Shown one piece after another: positions 34,421-45,168 of a stretch of DNA of 64,000 nt. The notes beneath the pieces were generated by a model, which ran no database searches, had not been told where the DNA came from, and worked only from the letters and a program-made list of their open reading frames with translations. Both the position numbers and the translations under genes were made by a program. This stretch comes from Adiantum capillus-veneris (taxonomy: Eukaryota; Streptophyta; Polypodiopsida; Polypodiales; Pteridaceae): NCBI GenBank assembly GCA_014529385.2, contig CM043960.1, positions 76,405,910 to 76,469,909 of the forward strand, given 5' to 3'. The stretch's first letter is position 1; each line of letters opens with the position of its first letter.

Positions 34421-35522
34421 GTAAGAAATGCCAGGTCAGCTTAGAGAGGATAATAAAAAGTCCCTAAATTCATTTTTGATATTCACTTTCAAAAAAACTC
34501 GGATATCAGATTATGCAAAAGCTGTAACAACAGGTTCGCCCATGCCTGGAGGTCATCTTATTGAACTGCAACAAGCTGGAAAACAAACTGTAGCCATCAC
34601 CTTGGCCTCATCTCCCTCATGCGTGCTGCTCTTTGTAAGAGATGTTGTTGTTGTTTTCTTTTTACCTTCTTTTCACACCCCCTTTGATTAAAAGGGTGGC
34701 CATAAATGAAAGACAACACAATAATTAACCATTGCAATCGCGACTATCCCTATTGTAATGCTAACCACATACAATAGAAAGGTGCTCAATATTGTAACAC
34801 GTTGAGAGCTATGACCCACCTCTCACCAATAATGCATTATAAGTCACCAATAATGCACCCTAACTCACATGCAACTTACCCTATCTTCCAAAATAGTATA
34901 CCCCACCCCCTCTTTCTCTCTCCTATCATATCCCATGACCCAAATACCCCCCTCTCTCTCTAAAGGGCGCCATGCCTCTTGTCTTGTAGCTAAATAACCT
35001 CCCCCACACTCACACACACTCAGTTTCACTGAAAAAGGTGCCCACAGACCCATCCCCACCCGGTGGTTACCTAAATTTTCTTGTGTTCACACACATCTGC
35101 ACACAGATTCACCTCTGAACACACTCCCCTCTCTCCCCTCTTGTAATTACTTTATTCTCCATGTCACCTCTCAATTTTTTTTCATCAACCCATCTCTCTC
35201 TCTCTTAGTCTCTCTCTCATGAGACTGCTATTCTGGCACATATACACACAGCCAGACAAGTGGGGCCCACAGTCTCAAAAAGTGTTCAGACAATGATAAC
35301 ATACGACGGCTCCGAATTGAACGCCGATTGTCTCAATCTTTTGGATTTTTCAAAACTAAGATTTGGCGCTCAACGAGGTGCATTGAATGTTATTCTTCTT
35401 CTCATTTTTGCGTCTCTCTTGCTTTCCGCCTGCGCGCAGTCTCCTCCTTTGATCTTTCTTCCATTTGCTTCACTCTTGCGCTCTCCTCTGTTTTGAGCTT
35501 TCTCATTCACCAAGTCATCTCA

Positions 35523-38324
35523 ATGTCATTATCATCTTCACATAGAACTCAGACGAGGAGTCAAAACGATGTGTATCATATGCATATCAAATTGTCCAGA
35601 GAATACAAGCCCCTCCACAAGAAGAATAAGCGAGGCATCCTTTCCGAAGCTTCAAAAGAGAACTTCAGATTTCAAGGTTAAAAAAGCGTCGATCTTTGGG
35701 TGGATGGCAGGATATATCCTGAGCATCCTATCACCAACTCAACTCCACCGTTCAGAAACATAACGTCATTGCTGAACTATGTAGGAGACGGTTATTCTGG
35801 TTTATATGGCTACACCAAGCATTTGGCGGCCAAAAGTGATATTCTTAAGCTTGAGAGAGACCTTGCACACAAAGAAAACTTTTGCTTGAAGCAAACTGTG
35901 ACAGAGTGCGCTCAACAACTGAAAGGCAAGGACGAAAGCATCACGTAGGATCCCAGAGAAAAAAACACTGTCTTGGGTCCTCGGTTAAGAGAACGACGCT
36001 TACGAGACATTGAACAACTGAAGGTTGGTTCTGGGGGTTTGAAGAAGAGGGTTAAAGCAATCAAGTAAGATTATCATTCAAGCAGGTTTAATTCATCTTT
36101 ACATTTGTAGTTTTATATCTTACTTTTCATATTTATGCTTAGATCGTTGTTACATCCTCAGTCAAATATTGACAGCAACACCCCAACTTCTTCAATTCCT
36201 TATGGTCTCATACTAAAACGCAAAGATGTCGCCGGACTTTTGGACGATAAGCGCTACTGCAAGATTGTTGCTAAGCAACTTGACACTCTTTTGAAACAGA
36301 ATCAACTCCAAACACGTGATGTTCAATCAATTTTGGATGAAGCCGGAATATCCAACAAAGGTTATTCTGCAATTTTTAGGTATGTCTGGTGTTTGAATCA
36401 ATTGTCTTCACCTGTCAAATCAAATGTCTGCAATTTTTAGGTATATTGGATATGTGTAGCATTTGAAAACTTGAAAATAGTCCATTTACTTAATTTTCTG
36501 TTTACAGAACTATGCAGCAACAAAGTAAGAAGTTCAATCTCAAGCACACGTTGCTGCCAAATCCTTTCTCCATTCGAAAGACAAGACTGGAGGTCAACCA
36601 GGAAGTGCTTCGAACATTGGGCACTCCTTTTCACATTGAAGCAATGTACAGATCGCCATCAACAGAGGAAGTGGTCTATGACAAATACAATAATATATTT
36701 TATGATTTAGTATCTTTGCAGACATATATTGTTCAATTGTTCGAGGTTTCTCAAGAGGAATGCAATGGAGTCTTGAAGTTTGTGCTTAAACTGGATGAGT
36801 GCGAGCTAGTGAAAGAGACAAAGGTTGAGCGTGTCACAATAACACTTATGAATAGAGCATTAGATGAAAGCATTGCTTCAGACGACCCTAGAAACTTAAG
36901 CGTGCAATCCGAAAACAATATTTTCTTATTAGCCATATTCAAGGTTTGATATCAACAAGTTTTTGCTTTAAAAAATGGTTAGACATGTTTCATTTGATTG
37001 GTTTGGTTTTCCCCTTTCAGGTGCCTGGAGAGAGTTTCGATATTCTTAACTGGGTTTTCCATCAAACAAGTATTCCTGAAGTCATAAGCGAACAGAGAAA
37101 TGGAAAGACACTCGATGTATTAGGCATGGGTTCATACACAGTAGAGTGGCATATGGCTGGAGATCTCAAAACCCTAAAGTGTATGTACAACATCTCAAAA
37201 GGAGAAACAAGTAAAAGCCCTTGTTTTTATTGCATGGGAGGAGTCATTGGTCTTGACAAAAGAAATTGGAGGAGAGCACCGGACAGGCACTTGCAGGACC
37301 TTAACTTCCGCCCAGTGTTGGATATTCCACTATCCAGAGTACATATTTGCATGATGCATGCAGAATCATTGAGAAACTTATGTTTTTGTACATTTGTTTT
37401 GCTTGGACCACTCGGCCAGCATCAGCAAAACAAAGGGCTATATTATCATTGGAAACAGTTTTCTCAGATATGGGCTTGCATGGAGGACATGGGAAAATAG
37501 ATCAGGACGAGAAGAGGTCTAAGAATGGTCGAGATGTGCCAAAGAAGTTGTCTATTGGTGGTGTGAAAGCCCGCCTCTTCTTGTCGATGCCAAAAAGTGG
37601 CAGACAACGCAAAAGCCAAAGTGCTCAGGAAAGGTTGACATTGAGATACAACTGGTGGAGAAACCTGCACAATGCAGTGGTTGACCACGCAGACAATGGT
37701 GCAGCAAGGACTCGCAAAGCGAACATGTGGAAAAGTTTGGATTCCATATTCAAATTTTGTGAGATCAATACTTGGAGAGATACTGACTATACATTGTTTC
37801 AAGACGCTCTGGAGACCTTCCACAGGTCTTTCATAGCTGCATGGACAAATCAACACATAACTCATTACATGGTATATTAATTTATTTGATAAAATTGTGA
37901 TTATATATTTACATATAAACAATAGGCTAGTTTTTTTTTGCATCATATCATATGCAACCACATGTCTTGGTTTGCTAGGCAGTATGGTAGCTTGGCTATA
38001 TGGTCTACACAAGGTATGGAGAAAACTCACTACCAAGCCCGTACTGGCTATTTCAGCCACAGTCGTCACGGAGGTGGTGTAAACAAAGCCAACAGTTTGG
38101 AGGAACTACATCAATGGACTTATCGAAAACTTATGCATAGAACACACCGAAAGGAATGTGTCAAAGACAGTTAGATTGGCCAAGCAATGATATTAGCAAG
38201 CAAACGACGGAAGAAGGAAATATGGGAGGCATCTTCTGCGGCATCGCGACATGCAGAGTGGCGACTTCAAAAAGAACGCACTGGAAAAACTTGGACAACT
38301 CCGACCCAAGTTGTTTGAGACTTC
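35523..38324 (+). pseudogene. Transposase-like protein, five exons, broken
   Basis: ATG at 35523. Exon 1 runs to about 36066 with in-frame stops at 35679 and 35946. Exons at about 36143-36379, 36509-36943, 37021-37870 and about 37930-38324 are joined by GT-AG introns (for example AAG|GTAAGATT, CCCTTTCAG|GTGCC). Landmarks: a Glu/Arg-rich helix, then NWVFHQTSIPEV, GSYTVEWHMAGDLKTLKCMY, a CxxC pair in SPCFYC, and a His-rich helix (HDACRIIEKLM) reached only by a frameshift near 37355. The last exon has HHIICNHMSWFARQ, QYGSLAIWSTQGMEKTH and SRHGGG. The arrangement (DLK near CxxC, then a helical domain, then a G-Glu motif) recalls RAG1/Transib-like DDE proteins, whose third catalytic acid sits in a comparable SEGNE context. 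That link is inference. It has no close named family I can assign. Confidence 0.6.
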
Positions 38325-38503
38325 CTAAACATAGCGCATTGTAACACAATATAATTTTTTGTGCCAAGAGAAGACAACCAGTCACAAAAGTGAGAAACAT
38401 GATGTACTCATTGTTTTGATAGAAAATGCACGATTTTTTGGCATCGACAATATACATTGGAGCTTCTCTATTCTTCATCATCATCAGGAAAAGTTACAAA
38501 ATA
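38325..38503. other. Convergent intergenic gap
   Basis: The short stretch between the ends of two convergent genes holds their 3' untranslated regions. I see no other feature. Confidence 0.4.
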
Positions 38504-40103
38504 TTATGGCCTTTTTGCATGCTGTGTGTTATCGTCTTCTTCTTGCCTTGGTCTTTTGCAACCTAGTCCTACAGGTTCGTTTGTCGACAGTACATTTGCC
38601 TCCACCTCCATAGCCACAAGAGACATTTCTTCAGTAGGCAGATGTGCAATTGGTTGTTTATTGCGAAACATAGCATGCTTGTCATACTCTAGTAATTGCG
38701 CACGGTCAGTGATTCCGCATGCCAAACCATATGTTGCTTGGGTCAAAAAATAGCGACTACGCAAACCATACATTCCTGGCCCTTGGCCAAACATATACAA
38801 TGCGGCCTTTTTTTCTAAAAGCATTATTTTATCTGCGTTCCACCTGATGACGGCCCCTCCTAAATATCTTGAAAGTGTCTTCAACGTCATCAAGGGTAGC
38901 TCCGCATTGTCATTGGAGAAGGACGAATGGAAGACCAAAAAACTCGGATACTTAAGATTCTTTAAGTATTGGCCGAGAGAGGAATTCTTCCCTAAATCTC
39001 CCATGCCTCGTCCACGAGGGCGAGGAATGAAGGTATCATCATAGACCACAACTGCAACAAATTAAATTTATGAAATGAGATAAGTAGAAATCAAAAAGGT
39101 AAGGCAAATGAAAAAAGATTACCTTCTGGTTTTCATCTTCCTCAAGTAAGTCCTCATTCCATAGGTTGATGCCGCCCTGACCTCTAGTGGGCGCATTGGA
39201 GGTTGAGGCCAAAGATGATGAAGAAGTGCTTGCCTTACCCATTTCTTCAATCCCTAGCTTTTTTTACACTTCCATGAACTCCTTTTCTGTTGGAAGCGTG
39301 CGCTCATACCTAGCAACATCATTGTAAATCATCACAAGTGCACTTGCGGGGTCAATGAACTCATCGTCATTTACATGGGCATCTATAACAGAATACTTGT
39401 CGTGCTCAGGGTCAATGACAGCATCATCCTCTTCGAGATTCTGTGCCACAATGGCAAGGCAATAGTCCTCTCGAAGGTCAAAAAGCTCCATAATGTTGTT
39501 AAGCAAGACATACTGCAAATCACCAATAGGTATGGTAGGTAGAACACTAGTAGGCAAAGCACCCTCTGGAAGCTGCACTCCCTCTGAAACCTGCAAGGCA
39601 AGGCTTCCCCGAGACTTGGGCTCTTGACCCTCCCCAGTCTGATCCTCTAGCGAGGCCTCTACAACATCAGCATGCTCATCTAAAATTAAATGCAAATATA
39701 AAATAAAACCTGCATAATATTCAGCCACTCGACACTTGCGGTTATGAAGTGTACACTTGTGGTCTGTTATCCGCAAGTGCACTGGCAGCTTAAGGCAACT
39801 CCTAGAAAATATGTGTTTCTTGGAGGAGTCCGAATTGATATCCTTCATGTGAACAAAACGAACTCCTTGTATCTCGACAATGCCACCAGACGTTTACTGC
39901 TGGTAGGTCTGCTCAAAACCTGATAGGTAATGTTGCGTGGAGACAATCCACTCATGCAAAGAAAAATCTGGATTGAACATTGGCCTGATCTCTGTCTCGC
40001 GCTGCTGAAGCCCAATGTGGTATAGAAAATGAGATAGTTTGTCTTGGGGGGCATCCTCAGAGCAAGGCACTTCCTCCTCTGCTTCAACATTGAAGGGGTC
40101 CAT
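38504..40103 (-). pseudogene. Unknown protein of the multi-gene element, two exons
   Basis: ATG at 40103, 66 bp downstream of a TATA box on the same strand. Exon 1 reads in one frame to about 39123: an acidic start (NVEAEEEVPCSED), LHEWIVSTQHYL, VRFVHMKDINSD, a Cys/His-rich stretch (LRITDHKCTLHNRKC), then an acidic middle. TAA codons interrupt it at 39892 and 39252. A GT-AG intron (about 39041-39122) leads to exon 2: VYDDTFIPRPRGRGMG, LGQYLKNLKYPSFLVFH, RYLGGAVIRWNADKIML, GLACGITDRAQLL, ending in a basic tail (CKRPRQEEDDNTQHAKRP) that could be a nuclear localisation signal. I do not recognise the family. It is transcribed divergently from the H3-Ulp1 gene, with which it shares a promoter region, so the two are probably expressed together. 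Confidence 0.55.
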
Positions 40104-40901
40104 AACGAAAATTCAAAAGCGAAGATAAAGGAGAGAGCACAACATCCAAACAAAGGGGGAGAAAGTCATATTTATAGGACTCCCGAGGACAATGATGACA
40201 TCGATTGACGTGCATCATGGGGCCGGCGTGCATCATGTAGTTGCCGTGATGATTACGCCACGTGTCAGCCGCCGTTGAACGGTCGCGCCACAACGCGAAA
40301 TTGGTGCCGCCACACAAAAAAAGCACCGCTATCGCATTTTGGCGCGACAACTTGTTGTCGCGTCATAACGCGATACGGCCAGTCAAGAGTACTGCGGTCT
40401 GCCTCCTCGCGTTGTGCCGCGATGCCTTTTTTGTCGCGCCACATGTGCATCATGCGATTATTATGCCACGTGTCAGACGCCGTGGAACGGTCACGCGACA
40501 ACGCGAAATGGGTGCCGCCGCTATACAAAAGCACCGCGATCGCGTTCTGGCACGACAACCAGCTGTCGCGTCATAACGCGATACAACCAGTGCAGAGTAT
40601 TCTGGTCCGCCTCCTCGCGTTGTGTCGCGACATACCATTGTTGCTAGGGCAACCCGTTGGGGCGCTTTTGTCCTGATGTGCCACGTGGCGCGTAATCATT
40701 ATGCTCGCACGCTTCCCGTCATACCTCGCGATGTCATGATTAATGCAGCCGCCTCTTCTCATTATACTTATTCCGCTAATATAAACACCCCCCCTCCCCC
40801 CCATTTTTTTCTCACCGTTTTTTCCGAAGTGTCTCTAGTCACTTTGCCTTTTTACCCACATCCAGATTTCCATATTTCCTCGCATTCTCCTCGTTCAGGT
40901 C
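40104..40901. promoter_or_regulatory. Bidirectional promoter with two 208-bp repeats and G-boxes
   Basis: This CG-rich stretch lies between two divergent genes. TATA boxes point outward: TATAAATA on the minus strand (40169-40176) and TATAAA on the plus strand (40780-40785). Two tandem copies of a 208-bp unit (about 40250-40457 and 40458-40660) each hold a G-box, CACGTG, at 40259-40264 and 40467-40472, and a GTCGCGTCATAACGCGATAC motif. A third CACGTG is at 40682-40687. G-boxes are bound by plant bZIP and bHLH factors. The duplicate units suggest shared enhancers for both genes. Confidence 0.7.
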
Positions 40902-42632
40902 ATGGCCTGCACAAAGCAAACAACAAGGAAGGTTTATCCTGGCCAGTCTGTTCCGCAGGCTAGGCTAGCTCGTCTACTGTGAAACTGTCAACATCGCATG
41001 TGATTCCGGGCAAGACCATGCCGCAGTTACTCGCAACAATGCGAAGAAGAAGATACGAGCAGAATAGGAGCGTTCTACTCGAACTTCATAAGCTCCAAAA
41101 TCACATTTCATTGGAAATACCTAAACTGCCATTCCAGAGAGTAGTTCGCGAGATTTGCGAGCAAAACAACCTGAATTTCCGGTGGTCTCGAAGTGCAATG
41201 GGGTGCTTGCACGAGGCCGCCGAGGATTTTTTTGTAGAGCTTTTCCAGGACGGCTACATTCTCTCGGCCCACGCCCATAGGACAACATTGATGCCGCGAG
41301 ACATCAACACACTTCGCCTTCTCAGGTTCAAGTATGACAAAACAATACCGTCGACCGGTATTTCAGACCGAAAGATGGACACTATTCTCAGAATACCACC
41401 TATTGACAAGGTCAAAGTTCATGAAGTGTCTACACAAATGCATCGATACAACACCCGCCGTCTCAACACCAAGCGGGACACAAAAGAAGACGATAGTGAG
41501 AGATTGGAGCAGTTACGCCTTGAGATGATGGAGGAACAAATGGCAGATGCCATCAACGACGCCAACACTGATGATTTTTCATTGCTGTTTCCCTACTTCC
41601 ATGTTGGCCTTCCTGTGTGGGGACGCATTCTGTATTTTCCTTATCACCCCCAGGAGATTGCAATTTTACAGAACTGGACGAGGGAACTCACAGACTCAAT
41701 CATCAATTGCTTGCTTTGGTGCGTGCTATTCTTTTTTTCACAATAAATTCTTTTAATATATTCAATTTTATATGACACGAATTTCTTTACAGTTTTGTAG
41801 TTTCAAATTTGCCCTGGAATATGCAAGATGATGTCGCCGTCCTTGACTCGAACCTCTTGGTCATTTTGACGTCCGAGGATACATCTTTAGTGGAAGTAGT
41901 TGACTGGTTCCAGTCAGTGAACATGGATACGGCAAAATTTTTTGTTCTGGCTTATCATGAAGGGTACGCAATGTTTTCAATAGTGAAATTATTTTATCTT
42001 GAACTCTAATTTATTGTGATGACATATGTTTTGCTTATGTTTATTTGTAACAGATCTCATTGGAGTCTTGTTCTCTTACACCTTGAACGAAACCGGTGCT
42101 ACCTTGCTAATTCATCCCATGGATTTCATGGTGAAGTACGTACGTAAGAGGTTTTGTATTTTATTCGACATCGCATAGAATTTTCTTAAAAGTCGTTTAT
42201 GAAATTTAATTGTATTTTCCACAGATATGTTCGGAAGCTTGTGTCTGCTCTTGAAGCTTTAACGCAAGAGCAGATATATGAGAATCTTATGATTATTAGT
42301 TGCAAAGTCCCTAAGCAGGACGATGCCTACTCTTGTGGATGGAGGGTCTTATTCAATGCAGAAATTTTGTTAGGGGTCATGCTTGATGGAAGTCGTAGAA
42401 GTGTAAGCATTTGACACTCGTTTACAGATTTGTATTTTAATAAGTTAGTAGCTATGTTAATAAACATGATGTTCTTAACGCCGGTAAGAAATTTGGCAGA
42501 TTATTCAAAGGCTGATGTTTCTTCGTTTAGAAACAGAATGATTGAAAACTTGATCAATTGCGCGACCATGCGTCCAGACGGAGCACGTGATGCTTTTATC
42601 CCACCAGCACCAAGGCCCGCTGTCGTGCTGTG
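40902..42632 (+). CDS. Histone H3-like protein fused to a Ulp1/C48 cysteine protease (one frameshift)
   Basis: ATG at 40902, about 117 bp after a TATA box. The first codons read MACTKQTTRKVYPG, matching the H3 tail ARTKQTARKSTGG with K4 and K9 kept. A frameshift or short intron near 40977-40980 leads into 40979-41718: LELHKLQNHISLEIPKLPFQ, VVREI, HEAAEDFFVELFQDG, then TTLMPRDINTLRLL, which is the alpha-N, alpha-1, alpha-2, loop-2 and alpha-3 order of histone H3. After a charged linker come exons 41793-41963, 42054-42143 and 42225-42402 with GT-AG introns. These hold a Ulp1 protease: SHWSLVLLHLE (catalytic His), CYLANSS where the catalytic Asp should lie (Asn here), and KQDDAYSCGW (oxyanion Gln and catalytic Cys). 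The last exon ends PPAPRPAVVL at 42632; its splice site is unclear. Ulp1 enzymes cut SUMO-like modifiers; the H3 domain may dock the enzyme on chromatin. The H3-Ulp1 combination is unlike anything I know. Confidence 0.75.
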
Positions 42633-44010
42633 ACACGTACATAGTGGGAACGCATGCTACAAGATCTATCTTGTAACTTTTTAGATACATAATTATCTTT
42701 CCTATAATGTACATATGCATATTTAAGTATAATAATAAGCCTTCTATCTCATCCCATTATTTTTCTCAAGGGTAACCTATCCTTACTTTACCATCAGAAA
42801 ATACTATGGAAAAAGCTCAATAGCTCCGCTTCTTTAACTTGGGGCAAAAAGCATTGATTCTTTATTTCTACTATCTCATTATCATCTCACACCCTAGCTA
42901 GATCCTATATCTAGGGTAAACTCCAATATATATATATTCTATGTATTTTTTATACTTTTCTTATATTTCTTTTTAAATAGCTACTAGGAGGGAATCAAAT
43001 CCTAGTGGGACACTAGGTGGCATGATTTCAAAGATACACTTATTTTAATGCATTATTGCAAGCATGATTATAAAACTTTGTCAAGGAGCAATGTCATGCT
43101 TTCATATGGCATGAGGTGTCCTTTGGAATTAAATGAAAGTCTAGGCTAAGGGGACCACGGGAAGACTTTTGCTGCCAGAAATGGACCTTATTTTGATGAG
43201 TTTTTTACACAAGGTTCCAATCTGAATTGGAAAATGATTTTAAAATGAAAATCGTAGCTAATGAGCTGAAGTTTCTGCCCATATTTTTACTTTTTTATTT
43301 GGAGCCACGGTTGAGGAGATATGATCAAAATACTGGACCCCAGTCTGCCCACATCATGCAGGGACAACTCATTTCCAACTTTTCCAATTCCTATTCACAC
43401 TGGCTCCTCTCTTCTTGTGTAAACCCTTAGGGGTTCCCTTCACCTATAAAAGGGGACCTCTTCTTCCTTGAAAAGAAACTCAAGCATTCAAGCCATTGAT
43501 GAGAGGAATTTTTGAGGGAGTGTGTAGTAATGCCTAATTGTACTTAGCCATTAACATAAACCCAAGCCTACACTTTCTCCTAGAGGAAGACTAGCCATTC
43601 TTGTACACTATCCTTGGAAGATCAACTCTAATCAAGGAAGGTCTTGGACTTGGCATATCAATCAACGTTGAATTCTCCCCTCTTCTTCTCTCTCCATCAA
43701 TAATGGTGTCGAAGGGTTTGTCAAGTAAGATGTGTTCTACATTGATGTTTTCTTGATTTCTTGTTGTTTTTTTTTTCATCTCTAATCCAACATATATATA
43801 TATCTAATCTCATCTCTTTAACCAAATCTATCTCTCCCACTCTTAATAATTCATCCTCTCTACAAATTTTAGGTTCTCCTTGCTACAGGTACATCTCTCC
43901 CTGCAGTATCCTTATTGCCTACGGGCAAGAATAGGGCTTGGGAGGGAAACTCTCTTCTCTTCTCTTCCCTTCTCTTCTCTCATATCTACATTTCTCACAT
44001 ACTATCCTAG
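42633..44010. other. Non-coding stretch, possibly an old LTR insertion
   Basis: Between the protease gene and the small tandem frames. It contains a good TATA box (CCTATAAAAGGGG, 43445-43451) followed by a leader-like sequence and a CT-rich stretch (43930-43990). This is how a solo LTR might look, but I could not define paired ends. Confidence 0.3.
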
Positions 44011-44438
44011 ATGAATAACCCACATGATGATCATTTCTATCGCTTTCACTCTGTACGATCTATTAGAATTAACGTATGGATTAGCCAAAAAATACACTTT
44101 CAACAACGTATAGTGTTTCTCTTTGGCCCAGAAAGGCTTAATGAAATACTTCTATCACCGGATCCCATCATACTACCTCTCATAGACTATAACTTTTCTT
44201 TTGACGTAAGCGTAGTTATCTTGCTGTGAACCAAGAGGATTTGTACACACAATTAATCCCAATCACAAGACAAAATATATATATTATGGTAAGCACAAAA
44301 CTACAATTCCAAAGAACAATTCGTAGCCTATTTGGTCAGCCAAGATTGAATGCCATTAACTCATCTATTAACCCTTTCATATTACCCATGATACGATATG
44401 ACCATAGCCTTGATGTTTTCATTTTCGTATTGTTTTGA
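44011..44438 (+). CDS. Two tandem, related ~70-residue frames, function unknown
   Basis: The first frame, ATG 44011 to TGA 44229, and the second, 44226-44438 (no ATG in good position), encode similar proteins. Shared positions include the patterns (L/I)xFQ(R)xI, LFGxxRLNxI, PxILPxIxY and (S)xDV near the C-terminus. They overlap by a few bases. The nucleotide sequences have diverged more than the proteins suggest, hinting at selection after duplication. No family is recognised. The second unit could be reached by reinitiation or by an unseen splice. Confidence 0.4.
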
Positions 44439-44639
44439 CATTCTCTTTTGTGTTCTTTCTTTGTGTGTGAGTGCAAGAGAGAAAGAGTGAGTCTTCTTTG
44501 ATTGCACTTCTTTCCAAACCCTAGTCTTCATGGCATCTATGGTTTAACTCCTTCATATAGTTTTTGTTGAGTTCTCTCACAAACTCTCACAGCCATAAGC
44601 CCGGTGCTTTCCTGGCAAGACCGCAAATTTCTCGACACC

Positions 44640-44945
44640 GCGCCTAGGCCTCTGCCGACAAGATACCCTATGTCTGCCACACCAACATAAGCACATATCA
44701 ATATCTCCCCAGATGCCTCCCCAACCCAAGCTCCCACCAGCTCTCGTCCTGAAGAAACAGCTCCAGAATCCTCAAACCCCCCACCCAGCACCTCTCCTGC
44801 TCATGAAGCAGCTCCAGAGCCCCCAAACCCCCCACCCAGCAGCTCTCCTACTCATGACGCAGCTCCAGAGCCTCCAAACCCCCAAGCCACCACCTCTCCT
44901 CAATCTCAACCAACAGCCCCCACATCACCGCACGCACAAGATTAG
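44640..44945 (+). CDS. Proline-rich repeat C-terminus
   Basis: The best reading is the frame ending TAG at 44943. It contains three imperfect 54-bp repeats encoding units like APEPPNPPPSSSPTHD, a low-complexity Pro/Ser/Ala linker such as occurs in cell-wall or gag-like proteins. An ATG frame at 44713-44958 through the same DNA is Leu/Gln/Pro-rich and less plausible. The upstream part of the coding region is not clear. Confidence 0.35.
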
Positions 44946-45168
44946 AAAGAGATTATGAAATGTACTTTTGACAAATTGATTACAAGCAGTGGATCGAAAT
45001 TTGACTTTTGTTTTGATTATGGTTCAAAGTTTACAAAATGTTAAGTACAGTTTTCCAAAAAAATGAGAGAGTGAGGATCCAATGGTGTTTGGTAATGTAG
45101 AGAGCTTCCTTTGTCGAGTAATCTTTGAGAATAGTATTTGAATCATTGTGTAAAGTTAGTTCACTATT

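Noticed and set aside
34022-34444. 140-codon plus-strand frame
   Set aside because: No motif is recognisable and it runs through the inverted-repeat end; most likely chance.
39264-39848. Separate 194-codon gene on the minus strand
   Set aside because: It is in frame with the upstream and downstream segments across single stop codons, so it was merged into the gene at 38504-40103.
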